Assembly (NCBI RefSeq): GCF_001942405.1
Contig: NZ_MKKA01000044.1
Span: 62,001-126,000, forward strand
Length of the DNA stretch: 64,000 bases
Source of the DNA: Ornithinimicrobium sp. CNJ-824
GTDB lineage: Bacteria > Actinomycetota > Actinomycetes > Actinomycetales > Dermatophilaceae
Direction of reading: 5' to 3'
Shown one piece after another: positions 1 through 8,674 of this stretch. How positions within the stretch are numbered: position 1 is the first letter of the stretch; each line of letters opens with the position of its first letter. Below the pieces are notes generated by a model that saw only the letters and a program-made list of their open reading frames with translations, had not been told where the DNA came from and did no database searches. The translations under genes were made by a program, and so were the position numbers.

Positions 1-140
1 CCAAGCGGCAGAACTACGGCATCGCCGCGGCCGCCTCGGTGGTGCTGTTCGTCATCGCCCTCGTCATGGCCGTGCTCTACCAGCGCTTCGTCCTGCGGCG
101 GGACACCGCCGACGCCGACGTCCCCAGGGGGGTCCGATGA
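1..140 (+). CDS. Sugar ABC transporter permease, 3' end (partial)
   Basis: Only the last 45 codons are in the window. They encode one hydrophobic helix (ASVVLFVIALVMAVLYQRF) followed by a short charged tail, which is how MalF-type permeases of carbohydrate ABC importers end. The stop codon overlaps the start of the next gene (ATGA), a MalG-type permease, so the two would be co-translated and form the membrane channel together. The binding protein is presumably upstream, outside the window. The assignment rests mainly on this coupling and on the terminal membrane helix. Confidence 0.7.
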   Translation, partial: KRQNYGIAAAASVVLFVIALVMAVLYQRFVLRRDTADADVPRGVR

Positions 141-997
141 CCACCGCCACCCGGACCCGCGCCCCGCGCCAGGGCAGCGGCCGCAGCGAGGGCGGCGTGC
201 TCGTCTACCTCGTGGCCCTGCTCGTCGTCGCGCTCACCCTGGGCCCGGTCCTGTATGCCGTGCTCGGCGGCTTCCGCACGAACGCCCAGCTGGCCTCCGA
301 CCCCGCCGGTCTGCCCGACCCCTGGGTCGCGGACAACTACCGGCGGGTGATCACCGAGAGCTCGTTCTGGACCTACGCGGTCAACTCGGTCGCGGTCGCC
401 GTCATCACCACCGTCGTCACCGTGGTCTTCGGCCTGATGGCGGCCTACCCGCTGGCCCGCTACCAGTTCCGCTGGCGCGAGCCGTTGTTCATGGTCTTCG
501 TCGTGGGCCTGCTCTTCCCGGCCACCGTGGCGATCATCCCGCTGTTCATCCTGGTCACCCGGGACCTGGGCATCGGCAACACCTGGTGGGGCGTGGCCCT
601 GCCCCAGGCCGCCTTCGCGCTGCCGATGACGATCGTCATCCTGCGCCCCTTCCTCATGGCCATCCCGCGGGAGATGGAGGAGGCCGCCCTCATCGACGGC
701 GCCAACCGCCTGCAGTTCTTCTGGCGCATCCTGCTCCCGCTGTCGGCCCCCGGCGCGATCACCGTCGGCGTGCTCGCCTTCGTCGGCTCCTGGAACGCCT
801 ACCTGCTGCCGCTGCTGCTGCTGCGCGGGGACATGAAGACCCTGCCCCTCGGCGTGGCCGACTTCTCCTCGCAGTACAGCTCCGACACCGCCGGCGTGTT
901 CGCCTTCACCACCCTGGCGATGATCCCCGCGCTCATCTTCTTCCTCGCCATGCAGAAGCGGATCGTCAGCGGTCTGCAGGGCGCGGTCAAGGGCTGA
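137..997 (+). CDS. Carbohydrate ABC transporter permease, MalG-type
   Basis: The protein has 286 residues with about six hydrophobic segments, the usual size for the inner permease of a CUT1 sugar importer. The cytoplasmic EAA loop that docks the ATPase is visible at about residues 182-201 (EEAALIDGANRLQFFWRILLP region, with conserved G and I-LP). It starts at ATG overlapping the stop of the preceding permease. It lies directly upstream of a GH3 glycosidase in the same direction, so the imported substrate is probably a xylo- or gluco-oligosaccharide. No ATPase gene is nearby; CUT1 systems often share a single MsiK/MalK ATPase encoded elsewhere. Confidence 0.88.
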   Translation: MTTATRTRAPRQGSGRSEGGVLVYLVALLVVALTLGPVLYAVLGGFRTNAQLASDPAGLPDPWVADNYRRVITESSFWTYAVNSVAVAVITTVVTVVFGLMAAYPLARYQFRWREPLFMVFVVGLLFPATVAIIPLFILVTRDLGIGNTWWGVALPQAAFALPMTIVILRPFLMAIPREMEEAALIDGANRLQFFWRILLPLSAPGAITVGVLAFVGSWNAYLLPLLLLRGDMKTLPLGVADFSSQYSSDTAGVFAFTTLAMIPALIFFLAMQKRIVSGLQGAVKG

Positions 998-1057
998 CCA
1001 GCCCGAACCCACCCCTGCCCGTCCCGTCCGCCCCCTCGCCCCAGAGAGGCCTGTCCC

Positions 1058-3351
1058 ATGTCCCAGACCGCCGCACCGTCCAGCACCGCCCCGGTCCCGG
1101 AGGACCCCACCGACGTCCCCGGGATCGTCGCCTCGATGACCCTGGAGGAGAAGCTGGCCCAGATCGTGGGCTTCTGGGACAAGGGGGACGGCGACGCGGT
1201 CGCGCCCCTCCAAGGGGCGTTCGCCGAGCCGCAGGGCCTCTACGACGTGGCCGCGCGCGGCCTGGGGCACCTGACCCGGGTCTACGGCACCCGGCCGGTG
1301 GACCCCGTCGAGCGGGCCCGGTGGCTGTGGGACTTCCAGCGGTGGGTCGTGGCCAGCTCGCGCCACGGCATACCCGCCCTGGTCCACGAGGAGTGCCTGA
1401 CCGGGCTCTCGGCCTGGACGGCGGCCACCTTCCCCACGCCGCTGGCGTGGGGGGCCACCTTCGACCCCGACCTCGTCCGGCGGACGGCCGCCCTGGTCGG
1501 CCGGTCGATGCGGCAGCTGGGCGTGCACCAGGGCCTCGCGCCCGTGCTCGACGTCGTCCGCGACCCCCGGTGGGGCCGGGTCGAGGAGGCCATCTCCGAG
1601 GACCCCTACCTCGTGGCCACCATCGGCACCGGGTATGTCGAGGGGCTCCAGTCCGAGGGCGTGCACGCCACCCTCAAGCACTTCGTCGGCTACTCGGCCT
1701 CGCAGGCGGGCCGCAACTTCGCCCCCGTGCACGCCGGCCCGCGCGAGCTGGCCGACGTGCTCATGGTGCCCTTCGAGATGGCGGTCGTCGAGGGCGGCGT
1801 CCGGTCGGTCATGCACTCCTACACCGAGATCGACGGTGTCCCCGTGGCCGCGAACCCCGACCTGCTCACCGGCGTCCTGCGCGACCGGTGGGGCTTCGAC
1901 GGGACCGTGGTGGCCGACTACTTCGGGGTCGCCTTCCTGCACCTGCTGCACCACGTCGCCGCCGACCTCGGCGAGGCCGCCGGCCAGGCGCTGCTTGCGG
2001 GCGTGGACGTCGAGCTGCCCACCGGCGACGCCTACCTGGCGCCGATGGCCGAGGCGGTGCGTTCCGGCGCGGTCGACGAGTCGCTCGTGGACCGGGCCTG
2101 CACCCGGGCCCTGGAGCAGAAGGCCGAGCTCGGCCTGCTCGGCGCCACCTTCGAGGACGAGCCGCCGGCCCAGGTCGAGCTCGACGGCCCGGACCACCGG
2201 GCGGTGGCCCGGCAGCTGGCCGAGGAGTCGGTCGTGCTGCTGTCCAACGACGGGACGCTGCCGCTGGCGACCCCGGGCCGGGTCGCGGTGATCGGTCCGA
2301 ACGCCGACCGGCTCGCGGCACTGTTCGGGTGCTACTCCTTCGTCAACCACGTCATCCCGCAGCACCCGGGGACCGAGCCCGGCATCCTCGCCCCCACCGT
2401 GCGGGAGGCGCTGGGGGTCGAGTGGCCCGACGCCGAGCTGACCTACACCTGGGGCTGCGACGTCGAGTCCGAGGACGTCTCCGGCGTCGACGAGGCGGTG
2501 GCCGCGGCCCGCGACGCGGAGGTGGCCGTCGTCGTCGCCGGCGACAGCTCGGGGCTCTTCGGTCGGGCCACGTCGGGCGAGGGCTGCGACCGCGACGACC
2601 TCGAGCTGCCCGGCGTGCAGCGTCGGCTCGTCGAGGCCGTGCTGGCGACCGGCACCCCCGTCGTGCTCGTGCTCGTCACCGGCCGGCCCTACGCCGTCGA
2701 CTGGGCGCTGGAGTCCTGCGCGGCCGTCGTGCAGGCCTTCTTCCCCGGCGAGGAGGGGGCCGGTGCCGTGGCCGGCGTGCTCTCCGGCCGGGTCAACCCC
2801 TCGGGCCACCTGCCGGTGAGCATCCCCCGTTCGGCCGGCAGCCAGCCCTACACCTACCTGCACCCTGCCCTCGGCGGGGACAGCGACGTCACCAACCTCT
2901 CCAGCCGGCCGGCCCTGCCGTTCGGCCACGGGCTGTCCTACACCTCCTTCGAGCTCTCCGACCTCGATGTCCGGGCGGGTTCGACGGCCGACGACGTCGA
3001 GGTGACGGTGCGGGTCGGGAACACCGGCGAGCGTGCCGGCGGCGACGTGGTCCAGGTCTACGTCCGCGACCTGGTCGCCTCGGTGACCCGGCCGGTGGCC
3101 CAGCTCGTCGCTACGCCCGGGTGTCCCTGGAGGCGGGGGAGACCAGCACGCTCACGCTGCGGGTGCCGCCCGCCCGGCTGTCCTTCACCGGCCGGGACGG
3201 CCGCCGGGTCGTCGAGCCGGGCGAGCTCGAGGTGTGGGTGGGCGACTCGGTCGCCGACCGGCGCCTGCTGCGGACCGTGACGCTCACCGGCGAGGTCCAC
3301 GAGGTCGGGCTGCGCGACCCGCGGCGGACGACGGTCGACCCCGGCCTGTAG
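1058..3351 (+). CDS. GH3 beta-xylosidase/beta-glucosidase (one frameshift)
   Basis: Family 3 glycoside hydrolase. The N-terminal TIM barrel carries the DPRWGR segment, the KHF motif and the nucleophile motif VVADYFGV (Asp at about residue 287). A second alpha/beta domain and a C-terminal fibronectin-III-like domain follow. There is no signal peptide, so it probably acts in the cytoplasm on imported oligomers. The start is the ATG after a purine-rich stretch 60 bp past the permease, likely the same operon. At about 3,112 the frame breaks: restoring one G in CTCGTCG(G)CTACGCC joins the two parts up to the TAG at 3,351. Xylosidase is favoured over glucosidase by the xylan context only. Confidence 0.88.
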
Positions 3352-3372
3352 GGCGGTTCCGCGGGGCGGACC

Positions 3373-4917
3373 TCAGCCGGCCGCTCCGTGGTCGGCGGCA
3401 CCGGGCCCCACGGCGAGGACGACCATGCTCCACGACGCCGGGGGCAGCGCGGCGACCAGCTCTCCGTCGGCGACGGCCGCGGACGGGTGGCGGCGGGGGA
3501 CGACCCGGTCGGGTCGGTCCCGGGTGTTGGCCGCGGTGAGGTCGTCGTCGGCCAGCACGACGGCCTCCACCAGGCTGGCGCCGTCCCACCCGCTCAGGTC
3601 GGTGGTGAAGGACACCGGCTCGGACGGGTGCCGGTTGACCACGAAGAGCACCAGCCGGTTCCCGTCCTCGTCGTGGGTCGCGGCCGCGTCGACGACGGGC
3701 ACCTCGCCGTAGCGACCGGTGACCGTCGTCGGGGCGGCCAGCCGCAGGTCCAGGACGGTGCCGACGGCGTTCCTGGCCGTCAGCGCGAACGGGTGGAAGG
3801 TCGCCTGCCGCCAGGCCGGCCCGCCCGGCTCGGTCCGGATCGGGGCGATGGTGTTGACCAGCTGGGCCTGGGAGGCCGCGGTGACGCGGTCGGCGTGCCG
3901 CAGCAGCGTGACCAGGAGAGAGCCGACGACGACCGCGTCCAGCACGGTGTAGTCGTCCTCGCTGATCCGCGGCGCGACCTGCCAGTCCCGCGGCCGGTCG
4001 GCCTCCGCGGCCTGCAGCTCGTCGAGGTACCAGACGTTCCACTCGTCGAACGAGACGTCGATCCGCCGGTCCGAGCCCAGCCGGGCGCCGAGGTGGTCGG
4101 CGGTGGCCACGACCTGGTCGATGAAGCGGTCCATGTCGACCGCCGACGCCAGGAAGCTGGCGTGGTCGCCGTCCCGGAGCTGGTAGTAGGCGTGCGCCGA
4201 GACGTGCGTGACCAGGTCGTAGGTGTGCTCCAGGACGGTGGCCTCCCACGCACCGAAGGTGGGCATGTCCCGGCCGGAGGACCCGCAGGCGACGAGCTCG
4301 AGGTCGGGGTCGAGCTGGCGCATGGCGCGGGCGGTCTCGGCGGCGAGACGGCCGTACTCCGTGGCCGTCTTGTGGCCCAGCTGCCAGGGACCGTCCATCT
4401 CGTTGCCCAGGCACCAGATCCGGATGTCGTGCGGCTCCGGCGCCCCGTGCGCGACGCGCAGGTCCGACAGGGTGCTGCCCCCGGGGTGGTTGGCGTACTC
4501 GAGCAGGTCGACCGCCTCCTGGAGGCCGCGGGTGCCGAGGTTCACCGCCATCATCGGCTCGACGCCCGCCTTCCGCGCCCACCGGATGAACTCGTTCAGC
4601 CCGAACGCGTTCGTCTCGACCGACCGCCAGGCCGGGTCGAGCCGCGTGGGCCGGTCCTGCACCGGGCCGACGCCGTCCTCCCAGCGGTAGCCGGACACGA
4701 AGTTGCCACCGGGGTAGCGGACCGTGGTCACCCCGAGCTCGCGCACCAGGTCGAGCACGTCCCCGCGGAAGCCGTCGTCGTCGGCGCTCGGGTGGTCCGG
4801 CTCGTGGAGGCCGGTGTAGACGCACCGGCCCATGTGCTCGACGAAGGAGCCGAAGAGCCGGCGGTTGACCGACGCGACGACGAACGCAGGGTGGATCGTG
4901 GCGCGGGCGCTCAGCAC
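3373..4917 (-). CDS. abfA: GH51 alpha-N-arabinofuranosidase
   Basis: The protein has 514 residues, the full length of intracellular GH51 enzymes. Both catalytic glutamates sit in their family motifs: acid/base Glu173 in CLGNEMDGPW and nucleophile Glu292 in VSFDEWNVWY. The first residues (ATIHPAFVVASVNRRLFGSFVEHMGRCVYTG) match the usual beginning of the family. There is no signal peptide, so it would remove arabinose side chains from imported arabinoxylo-oligosaccharides. It is convergent with the GH3 gene, with only about 20 bp between the stops, and a LacI regulator gene lies just upstream on the same strand. Confidence 0.93.
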   Translation of the reverse strand: MLSARATIHPAFVVASVNRRLFGSFVEHMGRCVYTGLHEPDHPSADDDGFRGDVLDLVRELGVTTVRYPGGNFVSGYRWEDGVGPVQDRPTRLDPAWRSVETNAFGLNEFIRWARKAGVEPMMAVNLGTRGLQEAVDLLEYANHPGGSTLSDLRVAHGAPEPHDIRIWCLGNEMDGPWQLGHKTATEYGRLAAETARAMRQLDPDLELVACGSSGRDMPTFGAWEATVLEHTYDLVTHVSAHAYYQLRDGDHASFLASAVDMDRFIDQVVATADHLGARLGSDRRIDVSFDEWNVWYLDELQAAEADRPRDWQVAPRISEDDYTVLDAVVVGSLLVTLLRHADRVTAASQAQLVNTIAPIRTEPGGPAWRQATFHPFALTARNAVGTVLDLRLAAPTTVTGRYGEVPVVDAAATHDEDGNRLVLFVVNRHPSEPVSFTTDLSGWDGASLVEAVVLADDDLTAANTRDRPDRVVPRRHPSAAVADGELVAALPPASWSMVVLAVGPGAADHGAAG

Positions 4918-4949
4918 GGGTCAGGACTCACGGCGGGGGCTCTCCTCGG

Positions 4950-5951
4950 TCAGGGGGCGGCGGTCGAGGCACGCTCGACCAGCCGGGTCTGCAGGCGGGC
5001 GTGCACCTGCTCGGGCTGCCGCGCGGCCATCATCGTCAGCAGCATGTCCAGGGCGGTGCGACCCATCTCGCGCAGCGGCTGGGCGACGGTGGTCAGCGGC
5101 GGCTCCGTCAGCGCGGACTCCGGCACGTTGTCGAAGCCGACGACCGACAGGTCCTGCGGCACGCGCAGCCCGAGGGACCCGGCGACCTCGATGGTCCGGA
5201 TCGCCATGAGGTCGTTGGCGGCGAAGACCGCGCTCGGCCGGTCGCGGCGGTCCAGGAGCAGCCGGGCCGGGGCGACGGCCGAGTCGGCGCGGTAGGACCC
5301 GGTGGCCAGCAGGGTCTCGTCGACCTCCAGCCCCGCGGCCGCCATCGCCTGCCGGAACCCCTGCTCGCGCAGCCGGGCCGACTCCAGGTCCTCCCGGCCG
5401 CGGATCATGCCGATCCGGGTGTGCCCCAGGTCGATGAGGTGCTGCACGGCGGACCGGGCACCGCCCACGTTGTCCGAGTCGACGGTGGGCACGTCGCTGC
5501 TGCCGGTGTGCGGGTCGATCGCGACGACCGGCACCGCGCTGCCCGGCTCGATGACCGTGGGGGTGACGATGATCGCCCCGTCCAGCAGGGTCCCGCCCAA
5601 GCGCCGCAGCGACCGCCGCTCCCAGCCGACCGTCTCCCCGTGGGTGGCGCCGGCGAAGGCGAGCAGCTCGTAGCCGGTGTCCGCCATGGCGTCCGAGACG
5701 CCCTTGAGCAGCTCGGTGCTGAACGGCTCGAACTCGGCCACCAGCACCCCCAGGATCCCGGTGCGCGAGCTGCGCAGGCTGCGGGCCCCCAGGCTGGTCT
5801 CGTAGCCGAGCTCGGCGATGACCCCGTGGACCCGGGCGGTCGTGGCGGCGGCGACACCGTAGCGGCCGTTGACCACCTTGGAGACGGTCGCCACCGAGAC
5901 CCCGGCCGCCCGTGCGACGTCCTCCATGCGGACCCGGCCGTTGGTCACCAT
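4950..5951 (-). CDS. LacI-family transcriptional regulator
   Basis: The protein has 333 residues. The LacI helix-turn-helix is at the very N-terminus (RMEDVARAAGVSVATVSKVV), followed by a periplasmic-binding-protein-like sensor domain ending in the family segment VVGFDNVPESALTEPPLTTV. The start at 5,951 gives the canonical N-terminus; the open frame extends upstream without conserved sequence. Its position between abfA and the xylanase gene, on the same strand, suggests it represses the hemicellulose genes and is released by a xylo- or arabino-sugar. The ligand cannot be read from the sequence. Confidence 0.9.
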   Translation of the reverse strand: MVTNGRVRMEDVARAAGVSVATVSKVVNGRYGVAAATTARVHGVIAELGYETSLGARSLRSSRTGILGVLVAEFEPFSTELLKGVSDAMADTGYELLAFAGATHGETVGWERRSLRRLGGTLLDGAIIVTPTVIEPGSAVPVVAIDPHTGSSDVPTVDSDNVGGARSAVQHLIDLGHTRIGMIRGREDLESARLREQGFRQAMAAAGLEVDETLLATGSYRADSAVAPARLLLDRRDRPSAVFAANDLMAIRTIEVAGSLGLRVPQDLSVVGFDNVPESALTEPPLTTVAQPLREMGRTALDMLLTMMAARQPEQVHARLQTRLVERASTAAP

Positions 5952-5974
5952 GACGCCATTATCGGCCTCCGCCG

Positions 5975-6004
5975 TGGCGGGACCCGCGCAGGCAGGTCCC
6001 GCCA
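5975..6004 (-). terminator. Hairpin downstream of the secreted xylanase gene
   Basis: TGGCGGGACC at 5,975-5,984 pairs perfectly with GGTCCCGCCA at 5,995-6,004 around a 10-base loop. It sits about 25 bp past the stop of the minus-strand GH10 gene and just before the LacI start. There is no T-run, as is common for actinobacterial terminators. Confidence 0.6.
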
Positions 6005-6027
6005 CGCCGGGGCGGTCCACGGCTCTC

Positions 6028-7197
6028 TCAGCGCCCGCGCGGGGTGCGCGGCGAGACACCGGGGGTCGCCTCGCGCAGCGACTCGAGCATCGCGTGGTAC
6101 GCGGGCTTGGGCGTGTAGTCGTCGGTGAAGATCGTGGCCCACTCCTCACCCGGGAAGACGTCCGGCACCCACGAGTTCGCGTCCGGGAAGCCCCAGACCG
6201 TGAACGAGGTGCACGAGGGCACCGCCAGGCAGGCCTCGAGCATCGCGTCGTGCCGCTCGGCGTGCAGGTCGACCTGCTCCGGGGTCGGCCCGTCCCAGCC
6301 CTCCTCGATCGGGACGCGGACGTCGGCCTCAGTGACGGCGACGTCCAGCCCCAGGGCGGCGAACCGCTCGAAGTTGGCCTGGATCGAGGTGTCGAAGCCG
6401 TACTGCAGGCTCAGGTGGCCCTGGGCCCCGAAGCCGTGCAGCGGCACGCCGTCGGCCAGCAGCTCCTGGGCCAGCGCGTAGTAGGCATCGGTCTTGGCGT
6501 TGATCCCCTCGGCGTTGTAGTCGTTGAGGAACAGCCGGGCCTGCGGGTCCGTCTCGTGCGCCCACCGGAAGGTGTCCCCGATGAGCGCGACCGGGTCGTC
6601 CGCGCAGGCGGCCAGGAACGGGTTGGCCTCGGTGCGCAGCCGCACGCCCCCGGCGTCCCAGTCGTCCTGGATGATCTCGTTGGCCACGTCCCACTCGTAG
6701 ATCTCGCCGGCGTAGCGACCGACGACGGTGCGCACGTGGTCCTCGAGGACGTCGCGGGCCTCCTCGCAGGACCAGTCCGCGGCCGCCTCGTTCACCCACT
6801 CCGGGTTCTGGCTGTGCCACAGCAGCGTGTGCCCGCGCACCTCCTGGTTGTTGGCGCGGGCGAACTCCATGAGCGCGTCGGCCCCGCTGAAGTCGTAGAC
6901 GTCCGGCTCGGGGTGGACCTCGGCCCACTTCATGTCGTTCTCGGGCGTGATGGAGCCGAACTCGCGCGCCAGCACCCGCTGGTGGTCCGTCAGGTTCTTC
7001 CGGTCGTAGCCGATGAGGTCGCGCTGGCCCCAGACGGCGCTGCCGATCTGCAGGTCCTTCGGCGCCTGCCGGCGCAGCGTGTCCTGGTGCCCCTGGGCGT
7101 GGTCCGGCGGGGCCGCGGTCGCGGCGGGCACGGCCGCTGCGGCCGCCAGGGCGGTCGTGGCCGCGGCCACGACGACGGAACGGGTCAGGTGTCGCAC
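6028..7197 (-). CDS. Secreted GH10 endo-1,4-beta-xylanase
   Basis: The protein has 389 residues. A Sec signal peptide runs over about the first 30 residues (positive start, alanine-rich core, ATAAP cleavage region). The GH10 barrel follows with acid/base Glu174 in EWDVANEII and nucleophile Glu290 in VAVTEADV. No carbohydrate-binding module is attached; the protein ends soon after the barrel. It would cut xylan chains outside the cell and feed oligomers to the ABC importer. The start is an ATG preceded by GGAGAG. Confidence 0.93.
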   Translation of the reverse strand: MRHLTRSVVVAAATTALAAAAAVPAATAAPPDHAQGHQDTLRRQAPKDLQIGSAVWGQRDLIGYDRKNLTDHQRVLAREFGSITPENDMKWAEVHPEPDVYDFSGADALMEFARANNQEVRGHTLLWHSQNPEWVNEAAADWSCEEARDVLEDHVRTVVGRYAGEIYEWDVANEIIQDDWDAGGVRLRTEANPFLAACADDPVALIGDTFRWAHETDPQARLFLNDYNAEGINAKTDAYYALAQELLADGVPLHGFGAQGHLSLQYGFDTSIQANFERFAALGLDVAVTEADVRVPIEEGWDGPTPEQVDLHAERHDAMLEACLAVPSCTSFTVWGFPDANSWVPDVFPGEEWATIFTDDYTPKPAYHAMLESLREATPGVSPRTPRGR

Positions 7198-7266
7198 TGT
7201 GCTCTCCTTCGGGTGGTGGTGGGTGGTGCGAGTCGGGGTATGCGGTGCCGCCGGCGGGTGCGCGCC

Positions 7267-8574
7267 TCAGCCGGGACGGGGGTGCAGCTCGGCGACGACG
7301 TGGTCGGTCCCGGGCGCCAGGTCGACGGTGGCCGACTCATCCCCCCGGGGGAGGCGCACGGCATACCGCCCGTGCCAGCCCGAGAGGGGGACCCGGCCGT
7401 GCTCGTCCGTGCGGGCGGTGGTGGGGGAGAGCCACCACTCGTCCTTGACGAGGCGGCGGAGCGTGTCGTAGGCGGGCTTGGGCGAGCCGTCGGGACGCAC
7501 CAGCCCGGCGGGCGCGTGCAGCCAGGCGCCGCGGTCCCACAGGCCCCACCAGGTGATCGACTCCACCGACGGGTGGGACAGGACGGTCCGGTAGTGCTGC
7601 TCGAGCTCCTCGGCCTGGCGGGCCTCGCCCTCGGGCGTGCTCGGCCAGCCGCCGGGCTCGACGACGTGGTCGTTGAGGTCGACGACGTGCTCCGGCATGA
7701 GGTCGCCGGAGACCAGCGTGGTCTCGGTCAGGTGCAGCGGCAGGCCGTAGCGGGAGAACCGCTCGAGCACCTCCAGGGTCCTCTCCGTGCCCCACCAGCC
7801 CTGGTGCATGTGGCTCTGCAGGCCGAGGGCGTCGACCTGGACGCCCGCCTCGAGGACGCCCTCGACGAGGGTGTCGTAGGCGGTCGACATGTCGAAGTCG
7901 TTGAGCAGCAGGGTGGCCGAGGGGTTCGCGGCCCGGGCGGTCTCGAACGCCAGGCGGACCATGCCGACGCGCCCCAGGTGGCGGGCGAGCGGGGTGATCG
8001 CGTTCTCCTCGGCGGTGAACACCGGCATGATGACGACCTCGTTGATCGCGTCCCAGATGTCGACCAGCCCGGCCAGGTCGGTCACCTCCCGGGTGATCCG
8101 CCCCCGCAGCAGGCGCTCGACCTCCGCGAGGTCGCGACCCAGCAGCCACCGGGGCGCCAGGGTGTGCCAGACCAGCGGGTGCCCCTTCACCCGGACCCCG
8201 CGGTCCCGGAACCAGCGGGCCCCCTCCTGCAGCCGCCCGGTGTCCGGGCGACCCTCGGTCGGCTCGAACTGACCCCAGTAGAACGGCAAGGTCGCCGTGT
8301 TGAACAGCTCCAGCCACTGGGCCGCCATCCGCTCGCGCTCCTCGCCCGACCGCCAGGCGCCGGACCCTGCCTGCGCCGCCGGGTCGGGCGGGAGGAGCTC
8401 GAAGGCGGCGCAGCCGAGGCCGACGGCGTGGTCGACCTGCTCCAGGACCACCTCCGTGCCCGGCAGCGGACGCCCGGCGGGGTCCCTCACCTCCACCGTC
8501 ACGGTGCCCCTCCGGTGCGCCATCGTGGCGTCCGGTGCGGGGGAGTGCAGCGGGAAGGGTGGTCCAGCGGCCAC
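7267..8574 (-). CDS. Cytoplasmic GH10 xylanase-like enzyme
   Basis: A second GH10 protein, 435 residues, without a signal peptide. A small beta-rich N-terminal segment (about residues 18-60) precedes the barrel, as in some intracellular GH10 enzymes. Acid/base Glu179 is in IWDAINEVV and the likely nucleophile Glu284 is in LHLTETTL. The GTG at 8,574 is chosen because a GGAGG ribosome site precedes it; an ATG 17 codons later (8,523) is the alternative. It lies 69 bp downstream of nothing but the secreted xylanase start, so the two may be one transcript. It probably trims imported xylo-oligosaccharides. Confidence 0.87.
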   Translation of the reverse strand: MAAGPPFPLHSPAPDATMAHRRGTVTVEVRDPAGRPLPGTEVVLEQVDHAVGLGCAAFELLPPDPAAQAGSGAWRSGEERERMAAQWLELFNTATLPFYWGQFEPTEGRPDTGRLQEGARWFRDRGVRVKGHPLVWHTLAPRWLLGRDLAEVERLLRGRITREVTDLAGLVDIWDAINEVVIMPVFTAEENAITPLARHLGRVGMVRLAFETARAANPSATLLLNDFDMSTAYDTLVEGVLEAGVQVDALGLQSHMHQGWWGTERTLEVLERFSRYGLPLHLTETTLVSGDLMPEHVVDLNDHVVEPGGWPSTPEGEARQAEELEQHYRTVLSHPSVESITWWGLWDRGAWLHAPAGLVRPDGSPKPAYDTLRRLVKDEWWLSPTTARTDEHGRVPLSGWHGRYAVRLPRGDESATVDLAPGTDHVVAELHPRPG

Positions 8575-8602
8575 GAGGCGCCTCCGTCGTTGGTTGCGTC
8601 GT

Positions 8603-8625
8603 AAAACTATCGGCAAGAAACTATC
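8603..8625. promoter_or_regulatory. Direct-repeat operator candidate between xylanase and ROK genes
   Basis: AAACTATC occurs twice, at 8,604-8,611 and 8,618-8,625, about 14 bp start to start, on the same face of the helix to within a few bases. It is in the 100-bp divergent gap between the minus-strand GH10 gene and the plus-strand ROK regulator. It is one of the few AT-rich stretches in this locus. It could be the ROK protein's operator or overlap the GH10 promoter. Confidence 0.4.
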
Positions 8626-8661
8626 CCGGGACACGCGCCCGCGCAAGGGGGTCGAGGTGCG

Positions 8662-8667
8662 TAGGCT
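8662..8667 (+). promoter_or_regulatory. -10 box of a leaderless promoter for the ROK gene
   Basis: TAGGCT ends 7 bases before the ATG at 8,675 and no ribosome-binding sequence is present. This is the usual layout of leaderless transcripts in actinobacteria. Confidence 0.5.
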
Positions 8668-8674
8668 GACCGTC

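Noticed and set aside
77-2929. A 950-codon minus-strand open frame opposite the permease and GH3 genes
   Set aside because: No recognisable protein segments, extreme Gly/Arg/His content and complete overlap with two well-supported plus-strand genes: an antisense shadow.
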